From: Brevundimonas sp.
Lineage (GTDB): Bacteria; Pseudomonadota; Alphaproteobacteria; Caulobacterales; Caulobacteraceae
Direction of reading: 5' to 3'
Length of the DNA: 64,000 nucleotides
Assembly: GCF_016742135.1 (NCBI RefSeq)
Contig: NZ_JACVCG010000002.1
Span: 62,001 to 126,000, forward strand
Shown here: positions 41,855-52,803 of the stretch, one piece after another
Layout of the letters: every line of letters begins with the position of its first letter
Numbering within the stretch: position 1 is the stretch's first letter
Translations under genes and position numbers: made by a program
The notes under the pieces: generated by a model
Told to the model about the DNA's origin: nothing
Databases searched by the model: none
What the model saw: the letters and a program-made list of their open reading frames with translations, nothing else

Positions 41855-42465
41855 GGGTTGGGGGTGGCTCCGGTGTTGAACTGCACCTGGGGCGCGGTCT
41901 CGGCACCTTCGGTGGCGGTGAACAGGGGCAGGGGATCAGACCCCGAATGGAAGGTCGCGGCCCAGAGGTTCCCCGGGAAGGTGCGCAGCGTCGTATTATA
42001 GACCCTCGCCGCCTCGTTGTAATCGCGCCGGGCCACGGCGATGCGGTTCTCCGTCCCTTCCAGCTGGCTCTGCAGGGCGATGAAGTTCGCATTCGACTGG
42101 ATCTGCGGATACTGCTCGACCACCAGCATCAGTCGCGACAGCGCCTGGCTCAACTCGCCTTGGGCCGCCTGATAACGGGCGACCGCTGCCGGATCGGACA
42201 GGGCATCGGCGTCCAGCTGGATCGAGGTGGCGCGCGAGCGGGCCTCGATCACCTGGGTCAGGGTCTCGCGCTCGGCGATCGAGGCACCCTGCACCGTCGC
42301 CACCAGATTGGGAATCAGGTCGGCGCGGCGCTGGTACTGGGCCTCGACATCGGCCCATTTGGCCCGGGCCGCCTCTTCCTGGGTCGGGATGGTGTTGTAG
42401 CCGCAGCCTCCCAGCGTCAGGGTCACGGCGGCGACGGCCAGCACGGGCGCACGCAGAACGGTCAT
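41851..42465 (-). CDS. LemA-family lipoprotein
   Basis: The 204-aa protein, with ATG 42465 preceded by AAGGGGG, starts with a signal peptide and a lipobox Cys ('LTLGGC' near residue 21). It is followed by the LemA helical domain ('KWADVEAQYQRRADLIPNLVATVQG', 'YPQIQSNANFIALQSQLEGTENRIAVARRDYNEA'). LemA proteins are extracytoplasmic helical bundles of unclear function. It is the first gene of the LemA-TPM-TPM unit. Confidence 0.92.
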   Translation of the reverse strand: MTVLRAPVLAVAAVTLTLGGCGYNTIPTQEEAARAKWADVEAQYQRRADLIPNLVATVQGASIAERETLTQVIEARSRATSIQLDADALSDPAAVARYQAAQGELSQALSRLMLVVEQYPQIQSNANFIALQSQLEGTENRIAVARRDYNEAARVYNTTLRTFPGNLWAATFHSGSDPLPLFTATEGAETAPQVQFNTGATPNP

Positions 42466-42536
42466 GGAAAGCCCCCTTGAGCGGTTCGGCCGACGATCCG
42501 GCCGACTGTGGAGTATCGGCCCGGACGGTCGCCGCT

Positions 42537-43463
42537 TCAAGCGCTCAACTGTGACGGTTCCACACCCGCCGCGCGACAGGCGGCGGCATAGGTATTGGCC
42601 AGCAGGCAGGCGATGGTCATCGGCCCGACCCCGCCCGGCACCGGGGTGATGGCCCCGGCAACGGCTGCCGCCGAGGCATAGTCCACATCCCCGACCACCC
42701 GGGTCTTGCCCTCGGCCGCCCTGACCGGGTCCGCCGACGGCACGCGGTTGATGCCGACATCGATGACGGTCGCGCCGGGCTTGATCCAGTCGCCGGGGAT
42801 CATCAGCGGCCGTCCGACCGCGGCTACCAGAATATCTGCCCGGCGGCAGACCTCGGCCAGGTTCCGCGTCCGTGAATGGGCGATGGTCACCGTGCAGCTT
42901 TCTGCCAGCAGCAGCTGCGCCATCGGTTTGCCGACGATGTTCGAGCGCCCCACCACCACGGCCTCCAGCCCCGACAGGTCGCCCAGCGTCGCCTTCAGCA
43001 GCTTGAGACAGCCCAGCGGCGTGCAGGGCACCAGTCCCGGCTGTCCGGTCGCCAGCCGCCCGGCATTGATCACGTGAAAGCCGTCGACATCCTTGTCCGG
43101 GTCGATGGCCGCCAGCACCGCCGTCTCGCGGATGTGGGCGGGCAGGGGCAGTTGCACCAGAATCCCGTGCACCGCCGGATCGGCATTCAGTCGCGCGACC
43201 AGGTCCAGCAGCGTCGCCTCGGTCGTCTCTGCACCCAGCGTGTGGGTGAAGGAGTTCAGCCCCGCGCGCGTCGCCGTCTCGCCCTTGCTTTTCACATAGA
43301 TACGGCTGGCCGGGTCCTCGCCCACCAGCACGGCGGCCAGCCCGGGCAACACGCCCGTCTCGGCCTTCAGTCGGGCGGCGGCCCCCGCCACCTGATCGAC
43401 CAGGGCCGCGGCGCGCGCCTTGCCGTCGATGATCCGGGCGGTCGGGGAGGGGGTCACGGTCAT
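42537..43463 (-). CDS. folD: Bifunctional methylenetetrahydrofolate dehydrogenase/cyclohydrolase
   Basis: FolD converts 5,10-methylene-THF to 10-formyl-THF in two steps, supplying one-carbon units. The 308-aa protein has '[14 protein letters not shown]' (catalytic Tyr/Lys), 'QLPLPAHI' and the NADP-binding '[17 protein letters not shown]', plus the C-terminal '[19 protein letters not shown]' signature. It lies apart from the met locus and is divergent from the first PPC gene. Confidence 0.95.
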   Translation of the reverse strand: MTVTPSPTARIIDGKARAAALVDQVAGAAARLKAETGVLPGLAAVLVGEDPASRIYVKSKGETATRAGLNSFTHTLGAETTEATLLDLVARLNADPAVHGILVQLPLPAHIRETAVLAAIDPDKDVDGFHVINAGRLATGQPGLVPCTPLGCLKLLKATLGDLSGLEAVVVGRSNIVGKPMAQLLLAESCTVTIAHSRTRNLAEVCRRADILVAAVGRPLMIPGDWIKPGATVIDVGINRVPSADPVRAAEGKTRVVGDVDYASAAAVAGAITPVPGGVGPMTIACLLANTYAAACRAAGVEPSQLSA

Positions 43464-43514
43464 GGCGGGTCCGGTCTGCCGATCCCTTGTCAGGAATCCT
43501 TGCGGTCAGGCGAT

Positions 43515-43544
43515 TTACACAGGGCCGGGTTCGGCGTCTATGAT
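43515..43544 (+). promoter_or_regulatory. Possible promoter of the five-repeat PPC gene
   Basis: TTACAC (43515-43520) and TATGAT (43539-43544) are separated by 18 bp, 25 bp before the ATG, in the gap after the divergent folD start. The -35 match is moderate and the spacing slightly long. Confidence 0.35.
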
Positions 43545-43569
43545 CGGGTAAAGCTGTGAAGGGGATATC

Positions 43570-45414
43570 ATGCGCCGATTCCAGGGGACCAGAATTGTCG
43601 GGCTTGTCGGCGCCTCGGCGCTGGCCCTGCTCATGGCCGGTGGGGCCTGGGCCCAGGAAGCTGTATCCCTGACCCTGGGCGAGGGGCTGGACGCCACCCT
43701 CGCGGCAGAGGATTCCCGCGATGAATTCGGCGGACCCTACGATGCCTATAGCCTGATGCTGACGGCGGGCCAGCGTATCGAGATCGAGATGACCTCGGGC
43801 GACTTTGACGCCTATCTGGAGCTTTACGGCCCCGGCGACGACACTGACCCTGTGGCAGTCGATGACGATGGGGCGGGTGACGGCACCGATGCCCGCCTGC
43901 GCTATACGGCCCCCGTCGACGGCACCTACACCCTACGGGCCAGTTCCTTTGATGATGAGACCATAGGCAGCTATCGCCTGATTGCGGTCGAACGCCCGCC
44001 GGCTCCACCGGCCCCGGAACCCGGGACGATACGGCTCGGCCAATCGGTGGAGGGCGTCATTGATGACACCGACCCTCTCGACGATCAGGACATTGCCTAC
44101 GACGCCTGGCGCTTCTCCGCCGCCGCGGGCGAGCGGGTGATGATGGTTCTGACCTCCGACGACTTCGATACCTTCGTCCAGGTCGGTCGCCTCACGGACG
44201 GCGGGTTTGAGGAACTGGCCTTCAATGACGACGACGGCGACTCGCTTAATTCGCGCCTGGTCTTTGCCGTGCCCGCACCGGGCGAGTATCTGATCCGCGT
44301 CCGCCCGTTGTCGTGGGGCGAGGCCGGGGCCTACAGACTGAGTCTCGAGGCCGCCCCGCCACGGCCCGAAGCCAAACGGCTGAACATCGGCGACAGCCTT
44401 ACCGGTAGCCTCGGCCCGGACTCTCCCGTCAACGACGAAGGTTACCGCGCGCAGCTCTATCGCTTCGAGGGGCGCGAAGGTCAGCGCATCGACATCCGGC
44501 TCGAGGCCGAGGACTTCGACACCTATCTCGTGCTCTATCGCGACGACGGTGAGCCGCCGACCCGTCTGGACGACAATGACGACAGTGTCGGGACCAACTC
44601 CCGTCTGCTTCGCACGCTCGAGGGCACCGGCCCTTACCTGATCGAGGTGCGTGGCTTCAGTCAGATGGTCGAGGGTAGCTATACCCTCAGCCTCGCCGAA
44701 ATCGCCCCCGAGCGACCGCCCGAGCCCATCGCCTTCGGCACCGTGCGGGAGGGCGTGATCGATGATCGGGATCCCACCGACGCCCAGAACCGGAATTACG
44801 ATTCCTTCCGTTTCACCGGGGTCGAGGGCAACCGGGTGCAGGTGATCGCCCGGTCGGGCGACTTCGACACCTTCCTGCGCCTGGGCTCTGCCGAGGGGGA
44901 GTTCCAGGCCATGGCCTCCGACGACGACGGTCTGGGCGAGGGTACGGATTCGCGCATCAACTTCACCCTCCCTTCGGACGGCGACTATGTGATCCGCGTG
45001 TCGCCCCTCAGCGAGGGGGGTGAGGGCCTTTACTCCCTTGAACTGATCGACCGGGGGCCGGCCCCGTCGCCCGGCAGCATTCTGGTCGGCGCCACCGCAC
45101 GCGGTACCCTTACCGAGACCGACGCTGCCGCCGATGACGGCAGCTATTTCGATGCCTATCGCATCTCCGCCAAGGCGGGGGAAACCCTGGTGATCACCAT
45201 GGTCTCAAATGCCTTTGACGCCTTCATCATCGTCGGACGGGAGAAGGACGGCGGTCGCCTCGAAGTCCTCGCCAGCGATGACGACGGCTTGTCCGAAACC
45301 CACGCACGCCTCGAATGGCGGGTCCCGGACGACGGAGTCTACATCATCCGTGCCGGCAGCTACGGCCAGGGCGAATCCGGTGCCTACGCTCTCAAGGTTG
45401 ACCGCAAGCCCTAG
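43570..45414 (+). CDS. Secreted protein of five PPC-like beta-domains
   Basis: The 614-aa protein has a signal peptide ending near 'GGAWAQE' and then five repeats of about 115 residues resembling the bacterial pre-peptidase C-terminal (PPC) domain. Each begins with a 'LG.S..G.I...D' strand pair and contains 'YDAYRF...G..I.I...S.DFD.YL.L......DDD' and a 'Y.IRV.S...GE.G.Y.L' ending. The repeats start near 30, 147, 264, 381 and 498. The Asp-rich loops could bind calcium. No catalytic domain is attached, so it may be an adhesin, binding or structural protein. It leads a run of four related genes. Confidence 0.82.
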   Translation: MRRFQGTRIVGLVGASALALLMAGGAWAQEAVSLTLGEGLDATLAAEDSRDEFGGPYDAYSLMLTAGQRIEIEMTSGDFDAYLELYGPGDDTDPVAVDDDGAGDGTDARLRYTAPVDGTYTLRASSFDDETIGSYRLIAVERPPAPPAPEPGTIRLGQSVEGVIDDTDPLDDQDIAYDAWRFSAAAGERVMMVLTSDDFDTFVQVGRLTDGGFEELAFNDDDGDSLNSRLVFAVPAPGEYLIRVRPLSWGEAGAYRLSLEAAPPRPEAKRLNIGDSLTGSLGPDSPVNDEGYRAQLYRFEGREGQRIDIRLEAEDFDTYLVLYRDDGEPPTRLDDNDDSVGTNSRLLRTLEGTGPYLIEVRGFSQMVEGSYTLSLAEIAPERPPEPIAFGTVREGVIDDRDPTDAQNRNYDSFRFTGVEGNRVQVIARSGDFDTFLRLGSAEGEFQAMASDDDGLGEGTDSRINFTLPSDGDYVIRVSPLSEGGEGLYSLELIDRGPAPSPGSILVGATARGTLTETDAAADDGSYFDAYRISAKAGETLVITMVSNAFDAFIIVGREKDGGRLEVLASDDDGLSETHARLEWRVPDDGVYIIRAGSYGQGESGAYALKVDRKP

Positions 45415-45471
45415 GATTCGGGGGCAGCTACCCGTCTCCGCCACCCGAGGGGCGGCGCGTAGCTGCCAGGC

Positions 45472-45584
45472 AGGTTCATCACAAAGGCCACAAAGAGCCC
45501 GCAAAGGACACAACGAGGTCGAGCCCGGACACCCCCCCCCCTTTGTGCCCTTCGTGGCCCCTCAGTGTCCTTTGTGATGAACCT
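45472..45584. repeat. 113-bp inverted repeat with CACAAAGG-type internal units
   Basis: The 16-bp left arm AGGTTCATCACAAAGG (45472-45487) is the exact reverse complement of CCTTTGTGATGAACCT (45569-45584). The intervening DNA carries further CACAAAG/CACGAAG units and a C-run at 45531-45541. Similar CACAAAGGxCACAAAG palindromes are known as dispersed intergenic repeats in several bacteria, so this may be a MITE-like element, but I see only one copy here. Confidence 0.55.
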
Positions 45585-45594
45585 CTTTCTTCTC

Positions 45595-45618
45595 CCTTCT
45601 CCCTATCGGGGGAGAAGG
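45595..45618. repeat. CCTTCTCCC/GGGAGAAGG hairpin
   Basis: A perfect 9-bp stem (45595-45603 and 45610-45618) with a 6-nt loop directly follows the 113-bp inverted repeat. Short CTCCC/GGGAG palindromes are common intergenic repeats in alphaproteobacteria. There is no T-run, so it is not a clear terminator. Confidence 0.45.
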
Positions 45619-45719
45619 ACCGCTGAGCCGACGCCCTCAACTATAAAACCTGCCCCGAAATTCCCTATCCCTTTCAACGCCCCCACCGTTTCTCGCACCG
45701 TTCTTCCCGACCGGGTCGC

Positions 45720-46060
45720 GGGGTGTGCAACTCTTCACCTGTCTCCGTCGCAGGAGAGGCGCCTCGGGACCCAGGCACTGATGCGGCGGCGGGGGCCGGT
45801 CGAGCGGGACTGCCCGGTGTAAACGCCGGGGCCCGGGGTGTTTCTGGACACCCCGCCCGTCGCGGGCCGAGACGTCTGAAAGAGGTCGAACCGGGTCAAA
45901 CGAGCCGGGGTGCGCAAGTTCGTCGGCGCCCCCGGTCCCGGCGGAAGAGACCGGAGCTTCAGACCGCTCGCGTGAACCGACCGGGGCGGCGCCAGGCCAG
46001 GTGCCGAAAATCACACACGCTCCCTGACGGCGAAAGCACGGGAGCACACGGTTCCGGGCC
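45720..46060. ncRNA. Candidate structured RNA region (multiple stem-loops)
   Basis: Stems visible by eye are TCTCC/GGAGA (45742-45757), CGGGGTGT/ACACCCCG (45834-45855), CCGGGGTGCGC with GCGCCCCCGG (45905-45935), CCGGTC/GACCGG (45932-45954) and GCTCCC/GGGAGC (46019-46045), the last enclosing a GC-GAAA-GC tetraloop. The third and fourth stems share CCGG at 45932-45935, so they exclude each other. It matches none of the RNAs I know by sequence (RNase P, tmRNA, SRP). Strand and existence as an RNA are unproven; GC-rich DNA produces some stems by chance. Confidence 0.3.
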
Positions 46061-46077
46061 CCGGCCCGCGCGCCGCC

Positions 46078-46114
46078 CCCCTCTCCATCACCTCTGCCCC
46101 CCGGGCGAGAGGGG
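46078..46114. repeat. CCCCTCTC/GAGAGGGG hairpin
   Basis: An 8-bp perfect stem (46078-46085 and 46107-46114) encloses a 21-nt loop, 90 bp upstream of the second PPC-like gene. It resembles the hairpin at 45595 in composition and is probably another small palindromic repeat. Confidence 0.4.
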
Positions 46115-46203
46115 CTTTGGCGTGGGCGGTTCCTTGTCAGGCTTCGTCAGACGCCTTGCAGCAGCTTTGCAGCTAGCCTCTGTCACATATCTGGAGGGAT
46201 CCC

Positions 46204-46968
46204 ATGCTCCTACGCCTTGTCACCGCCACCGCTGTTGGCCTCGCCCTTGTCGCCGGTGCCGGCGCCGCTTCGGCTCAGACCCGTATCGCGGTCGGCGAGC
46301 AGTCGGGAGGGACCCTTGATGCCAGCTCGCCCCGGCTTCAGGACGGCAGCTACTACCAATGCTGGGTGGTGGAGCCCAACGGCCAGCCGATCACCATCGA
46401 CCTGATGAGCGGCTTTTTTGACACCTTCCTCGTGGTCGGGACCGGCCGGGATTGCGGCGACGGCATGACGACCGTGGCGGCCGACGACGACAGCGGAAAC
46501 AACACCAACTCCCAGGTCAGCGGCACCTTTACCCAGCCGCGTCTCCTGATCCGCGCCAATGCCTTCAACGCCGGCGAGGGTGGCAACTACTGGATCAAGG
46601 TGACCGCCGGTCTGCCGGAGGTCGAGGAACGCCTCGGCAGCATGGACGCCCTGCCGGAGGTGGTCAGCGAGTGGCGGACCGACGCCTATGTCTGCGCCGG
46701 CGCCTACCGGGCCATGGGCGACGTGATGCCGAACGTCCGCCGCTACGGTAATGTCGGCACGATCGACTACGCGGCCCGTGACCGTCAGGTCTCCGGTCGG
46801 GTGTCGGCAGCCGAACAGGGCATGATCGACTTCACCTCAAGCAATTTTGTTCTGATCGCCCTCGGCGGGTTCATCGACGACAAGCCGCAGCAGGTGTCGG
46901 AATATCTGACGACAGTGGCGAACTGCGACCGTGCCCATGGCTTCACGCCGGTAACGCGATTCCGCTAG
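46204..46968 (+). CDS. Secreted PPC-like single-domain protein
   Basis: The 254-aa protein begins with a signal peptide ending near 'ASAQT' and has one PPC-like domain ('RIAVGEQSGGTLDASSPRLQDGSYYQCWVV', 'DLMSGFFDTFLVVGTGRDCGDG', 'ADDDSGNNTNSQV'). Two cysteines in it resemble the next two genes, so a disulfide is plausible. The C-terminal ~110 residues are different from those paralogues. GGAGG precedes the ATG. Function is unknown. Confidence 0.78.
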   Translation: MLLRLVTATAVGLALVAGAGAASAQTRIAVGEQSGGTLDASSPRLQDGSYYQCWVVEPNGQPITIDLMSGFFDTFLVVGTGRDCGDGMTTVAADDDSGNNTNSQVSGTFTQPRLLIRANAFNAGEGGNYWIKVTAGLPEVEERLGSMDALPEVVSEWRTDAYVCAGAYRAMGDVMPNVRRYGNVGTIDYAARDRQVSGRVSAAEQGMIDFTSSNFVLIALGGFIDDKPQQVSEYLTTVANCDRAHGFTPVTRFR

Positions 46969-47019
46969 GCTCTCTCAATGTTTCACCGGGGGCATGACGC
47001 CCCGACAGGAGTTTGTCCT

Positions 47020-47799
47020 ATGTCTCTGAAAATTCTGGCCCGCTCGGGTGCCGTGGCCGCGACGGCCCTGATGGCGGCGCTGGCCGTGGTGACCACGGCC
47101 TCGGCCCAGTCCAGTATTCGCGTCGGCCAGACGATCAACGGGACCCTCAGTGCGAGCGACCCGGTCATGGAGGCCGACGGCAGCAATTATGACTGCTATA
47201 TCCTGTCGACCCGGGCGGGCCAGTCCTACACCATCGACCTGGATTCCGACGATTTCGACACCTTCATCGGCCTCGGAGCGGGTCGCGCCTGCCAGCCCCC
47301 GATCAGTGATTCCAACGATGACCGGGACGACGGCAGCACCAACTCCCGCCTGACCTTCACCTCGGCGGGCGGCGACTACTTCATCCTCGCCAACAGCTAC
47401 CAAGCCGGTGAAAGAGGCGCCTATCGCCTGAGCGTGACTGAAAGGCCGACGTCCCGCGCGCCCGGCAGCGCCTCCGTGTCGTCCAGCCGCTTCACGCGAC
47501 CGACCAATCCCCAGCAGAGGTCTGATTTCGACACCCTGTGCGCCGGCGTGGCCGTCGTCGGTCTGTTGATGCTGATGGAGCAGGACCTCAGCGACGATGA
47601 CCTGATGCGCTATCTCGAACAGAATTATGAGCTGACCCTCAGCGCCCGGGCGTCTGGTGCCGCGATCGGCAAGACCGAGGCCGAGGTCGACGACGAGATC
47701 GCCAGCTATGGCGCCGCCCTCATGACCTCCGACGAGCTGATGCGCGACTATCCGCCGATCGCGACCCGCCAGGGCTGCCTCGACGCCTCAGGCCGCTGA
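47020..47799 (+). CDS. Secreted PPC-like protein, paralogue 2
   Basis: The 259-aa protein starts at 47020 after AGGAG and has a signal peptide ending 'TASAQSS'. Its PPC-like domain (~28-140) contains '[29 protein letters not shown]', 'DSDDFDTFIGLGAGRACQPP' and '[11 protein letters not shown]'. The two domain cysteines could pair. A C-terminal helical region with two more cysteines follows. It is about half identical to the next gene, so the two arose by duplication. No enzyme motif is present. Confidence 0.8.
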   Translation: MSLKILARSGAVAATALMAALAVVTTASAQSSIRVGQTINGTLSASDPVMEADGSNYDCYILSTRAGQSYTIDLDSDDFDTFIGLGAGRACQPPISDSNDDRDDGSTNSRLTFTSAGGDYFILANSYQAGERGAYRLSVTERPTSRAPGSASVSSSRFTRPTNPQQRSDFDTLCAGVAVVGLLMLMEQDLSDDDLMRYLEQNYELTLSARASGAAIGKTEAEVDDEIASYGAALMTSDELMRDYPPIATRQGCLDASGR

Positions 47800-47802
47800 C
47801 GG

Positions 47803-47845
47803 CAGGAGGCCCGGCGGGACGACGAGGGGCGCCGAGGGCCGCCTG
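47803..47845 (+). terminator. Candidate hairpin terminator between PPC paralogues
   Basis: CAGGAGGCCC (47803-47812) pairs with GGGCCGCCTG (47836-47845) with one mismatch around a 23-nt loop, starting 4 bp after the stop codon. There is no strong T-run, so it may only be a 3'-end stabilising hairpin. Confidence 0.35.
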
Positions 47846-47915
47846 GCCTTCTGCTTCCGACGGTCTGTTCCACTCCTTCATCTCCACCCAAATTGTCTCG
47901 ACAGGAGATCATTCA

Positions 47916-48683
47916 ATGTCCCCGAAAAATCTGGTCCGCACGGTCGCTGTGGCCGCCACAACCTTGATGGCGGCCCAGGCCATCACATCCACGGCCTCGG
48001 CCCAGAGCACAATCCGCATCGGCGAGCCCGTCAGGGGCACGCTCAGCGCCAGTGATCCGGTCATGGAGGTCGATGGAAGCAATTATGACTGCTACATCCT
48101 CTCGACCCGGGCCGGGCAGTCCTATGCCATCGACCTGACGTCCAGCGACTTCGACACCTTCATCGGCATGGGGCCGGGGCGCGCCTGCCAGCCGCCCGTC
48201 GAACAGACCAATGACGACGTCAGCGAGGACAACACCAATTCGCGCCTGATCTTCACCGCCTCGGGCGGCGACTATTTCATCCTCGCCAACAGCTATGGCG
48301 CTGGCGAGACCGGTGTCTATCGCCTGATCGTCACGGAGCGCGGCACCACCACGTCAGCCGCCCAGGTCCCGAATCTGACCCGCCCGCGAGAGGCGGAGGA
48401 CCGCTATGACTTCGACCTGACCTGCGCGGCCTTCGGCACCCTCGGCATGATCGAGCTGATGCAGCAGGAAATGAGTGATGCAGAGCTGCAGAAGCTCCTC
48501 TCGGACAACTACACCCTGCTGACCAATGCCGAACAATCCGGTGCGGCCCTCGGCAAGTCCTCGGATGATGTGAACAATGAGATCGCCCAACTGGCGGCCG
48601 ATCTCATTCAGGATTCCGAGGCCATGGAACAGCTGCCGCCGGTGCCCACCCGCGCCGCCTGCCTCGGCGCGTCCGGCCTCTAG
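47916..48683 (+). CDS. Secreted PPC-like protein, paralogue 3
   Basis: The 255-aa protein, with AGGAG upstream of its ATG, closely matches the preceding gene: signal peptide ending 'TASAQST', '[29 protein letters not shown]', '[19 protein letters not shown]', '[15 protein letters not shown]' and the C-terminal helices with '[17 protein letters not shown]'. Conservation is strongest in the PPC-like domain. Its stop shares a CTAG with hutH on the other strand. Function is unknown. Confidence 0.8.
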   Translation: MSPKNLVRTVAVAATTLMAAQAITSTASAQSTIRIGEPVRGTLSASDPVMEVDGSNYDCYILSTRAGQSYAIDLTSSDFDTFIGMGPGRACQPPVEQTNDDVSEDNTNSRLIFTASGGDYFILANSYGAGETGVYRLIVTERGTTTSAAQVPNLTRPREAEDRYDFDLTCAAFGTLGMIELMQQEMSDAELQKLLSDNYTLLTNAEQSGAALGKSSDDVNNEIAQLAADLIQDSEAMEQLPPVPTRAACLGASGL

Positions 48684-50209
48684 GCCGAGGGCAGCAGACC
48701 CGACACGAAATCGCGATAGCGGCCGGCGGTCACCCCGTCGGTCGCCCGCGCGATGTCGGGCGCGAAATAGTGGTCGGACGCATATTCCGGCGCCGCCTCG
48801 CGCACGATCGCCCAGGCCCGCTCCAGCGCGGGTGACGACTTGAGCGGACGGTGGAAATCCAGACCCTGGGCTCCGGCCAGCAGCTCGATCCCGACGACGG
48901 TCGCCGTATTCTGCGTCATGTCCAGCAGACGCCGGGCCCCATGGGTCGCCATCGACACATGGTCCTCCTGATTGGCGCTGGTCGGGACGGTGTCGACGCT
49001 GGCCGGATGAGCGACCATCCGGTTCTCGGCGACCAGCGCCGCCGCCGTCACCTGGGCGATCATGAAACCCGAATTCAGCCCCGATTCCCGCACCAGAAAG
49101 GCGGGCAGGCCACTCATCTTGGGATCGACGAGGATCGAGGTCCGCCGCTCCGACAGATTGCCGATCTCGCACAGGGCCATGGCCAGCTGATCGGCGGCAA
49201 AGGCCACCGGCTCGGCGTGGAAGTTTCCGCCCGAAATGACGTCACCCTCCTCGACGAACACCAGCGGATTGTCGGTCACCGCATTGGCCTCGCGCTCGAG
49301 CGTCGTAGCCGACGTGCGGATCAGGTCGAGGACCGCGCCCATCACCTGCGGCTGGCAGCGCAGCGAATAGGGGTCCTGCACCTTGGAGCAATCCGTCCGG
49401 TGGCTGTCGCGGATCGCCGACCCCGCCATCAGGTCGCGCAGGGTCTCCGCCACGGCGATCTGTCCCGGCTGGCCGCGCAGGGCGTGGATGCGGGCATCGA
49501 AGGGCGCATCCGACCCCTTCAGCGCATCGACCGACATGGCCCCGGCCACCAGGGCGGCGGCAAAGGCATCCTCGGTGGCAAACAGGCCGGTCAGGGCCAG
49601 CGCCGTCGAACACTGGGTCCCGTTCAGCAGGGCCAGACCCTCCTTGGGCCCCAGCGTCAGGGGCTCAAGCCCGACCGTCGCCAGCGCCTCGGTGGCGGGC
49701 ATGCGCTCGCCCTTCACTCGGGCCTCACCGACCCCCAGCAACAGGCAGCTCATATGCGCCAGCGGTGCCAGATCGCCCGATGCCCCGACTGACCCCTTGG
49801 ACGGCACGCACGGCAATACGTCGGCGTCGAGCAGGGCGATCAGCATTTCCAGCGTCTCGCGCCGGATGCCCGACGCCCCGCGCGACAGGCTGGCGACCTT
49901 CAGCACCATCATCAGCCGCACGACCCGGTCTTCCAGATCGGGGCCTACCCCGCAGGCATGGCTCAGCACCAGATTGCGCTGCAGCGTCTCCAGATCCTCC
50001 GGCTTGATCGAGGTGCTGGCCAGCAGGCCGAAGCCGGTGTTCACGCCGTATACCGTGCGCCCCTCGGCCACGATGGCGGCCACCGTGGCCGCCCCCCGAT
50101 CGACCGCGCTCCATGCCGCATCGGTCAGCGACAAACGCACGGGGCCATCCAGCACGGCGCGAAGCTGCGAAAGGGTCAGGTCCGCGTTTCCGATCACGAT
50201 CGACGTCAT
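48680..50209 (-). CDS. hutH: Histidine ammonia-lyase
   Basis: HutH deaminates histidine to urocanate, the first step of histidine breakdown. The 509-aa protein contains the Ala143-Ser144-Gly145 triad ('[12 protein letters not shown]') that cyclises to the MIO electrophile, '[10 protein letters not shown]' and 'QDPYSLRC'. It follows hutU with 2 bp between and shares a CTAG stop with the convergent PPC paralogue. Confidence 0.96.
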   Translation of the reverse strand: MTSIVIGNADLTLSQLRAVLDGPVRLSLTDAAWSAVDRGAATVAAIVAEGRTVYGVNTGFGLLASTSIKPEDLETLQRNLVLSHACGVGPDLEDRVVRLMMVLKVASLSRGASGIRRETLEMLIALLDADVLPCVPSKGSVGASGDLAPLAHMSCLLLGVGEARVKGERMPATEALATVGLEPLTLGPKEGLALLNGTQCSTALALTGLFATEDAFAAALVAGAMSVDALKGSDAPFDARIHALRGQPGQIAVAETLRDLMAGSAIRDSHRTDCSKVQDPYSLRCQPQVMGAVLDLIRTSATTLEREANAVTDNPLVFVEEGDVISGGNFHAEPVAFAADQLAMALCEIGNLSERRTSILVDPKMSGLPAFLVRESGLNSGFMIAQVTAAALVAENRMVAHPASVDTVPTSANQEDHVSMATHGARRLLDMTQNTATVVGIELLAGAQGLDFHRPLKSSPALERAWAIVREAAPEYASDHYFAPDIARATDGVTAGRYRDFVSGLLPSA

Positions 50210-50211
50210 GC

Positions 50212-51885
<1,674 letters not shown>

Positions 51886-51909
51886 GATCCCGTCTCTACG
51901 GTCCCGTTC

Positions 51910-52803
51910 ATGACGATGGAAGACTCAGAGGCCCTGGGGTGGCGGTCGGTTGCCGACCTGATCGGCGATCACCCGGATGCAGAGGTGGCCCTGATCGGGG
52001 CGCCCCTGAACGAACGCTCGCTGACGCCAGGCCGGTGCGACCTCGGCCCGCGCGCCTTCCGCGCCGTCCTGCCGCGCTTTTCGACCTATGACGTCGAGAC
52101 GGGGCGGTCGCTGGAGACGCGGGTCCACGATGCCGGGGATGTGGCGCTCAAGGCCCTGGCTCCCGACGCGGCCTTTGTGTCCCTGCGCGATGCGGCGCAG
52201 GCGCAGGCGCATCGGCGCATGACCGTGATCGTCGGCGGCAACAATGCCGTCACCCGCCCGGGTCTGCACGGACTGGGGCTTGAGGGCACGGGCCTGCTGA
52301 CCCTCGACGCCCATTTCGACCTGCGCGACACCGATCAGGGCCTGACCAATGGCAATCCGGTTCAGGCCCTGCTGGACGACGGCATGGACGGGGCCCTGAT
52401 CAGCCAGGTGGGGCTGGCCCCCTATGCCAATACGAAGCGGGCCCATGACAAGGCGAAGGCGGCCGGCATTTCGGTGCGCGCGGCGGGTGAGTGCCACCGA
52501 AAGGGCTTTGCCGCGGTCGTGGCTGAGGAACTGGAGCGGCTCAGCGCGCGGGTGGACCGCATCTATGTCGATGTCGACATCGACGTGATCGACCGCAGCC
52601 AGTGGCCGGCCAGCCCCGGCGCCCGCCCGGGCGGGATCGGCGTCCACGCCTTCTTCGAGGCCACGCGCGTCATCGGCGCCTGCGCAAAGGTCCGGGCTGT
52701 TGACCTGACCGAATACGACCCCTCGCTCGAGGTCGGGGATCTCGGCTCGCTGACCGTCGGGCGCTGGTTCTGCGAGCTGCTGGCCGGGTTCGAGGGCCGA
52801 TGA
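51910..52803 (+). CDS. hutG: Formimidoylglutamase (arginase superfamily)
   Basis: The enzyme hydrolyses N-formimidoyl-glutamate to glutamate and formamide, the last hut step. The 297-aa protein has the manganese motifs DAHFD (Asp133, His135, Asp137) and DxDxxD (Asp223, Asp225, Asp228). The first motif, normally GGxHS, is GGNNA, so Asn112 replaces the metal-binding His; as I recall, the same Asn occurs in a characterised Trypanosoma formiminoglutamase, so activity may be kept. The ATGA overlap with hutI supports the hut role. Confidence 0.88.
   Translation: MTMEDSEALGWRSVADLIGDHPDAEVALIGAPLNERSLTPGRCDLGPRAFRAVLPRFSTYDVETGRSLETRVHDAGDVALKALAPDAAFVSLRDAAQAQAHRRMTVIVGGNNAVTRPGLHGLGLEGTGLLTLDAHFDLRDTDQGLTNGNPVQALLDDGMDGALISQVGLAPYANTKRAHDKAKAAGISVRAAGECHRKGFAAVVAEELERLSARVDRIYVDVDIDVIDRSQWPASPGARPGGIGVHAFFEATRVIGACAKVRAVDLTEYDPSLEVGDLGSLTVGRWFCELLAGFEGR

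Larger units (their letters stand above)
45415..46203. other. 789-bp gene-free, repeat-rich intergenic region
   Basis: No convincing ORF lies between the stop at 45414 and the next start at 46204. It contains a 113-bp inverted repeat (45472-45584), hairpins at 45595-45618 and 46078-46114, and a GC-rich central part (45720-46060) with several strong stem-loops. Open frames exist in both directions but are Arg/Pro/Gly-rich, overlap the flanking gene or lack a ribosome-binding site, so I do not call them. Confidence 0.7.

Noticed and set aside
45720..46060. RNase P RNA, tmRNA or SRP RNA in the structured spacer
   Set aside because: None of the conserved core sequences of these RNAs was found on either strand.
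45723..46319. 198-aa ORF in the repeat-rich spacer
   Set aside because: Arg/Pro/Gly-rich, no ribosome-binding site, overlaps the start of a well-supported PPC-like gene and covers palindromic DNA.
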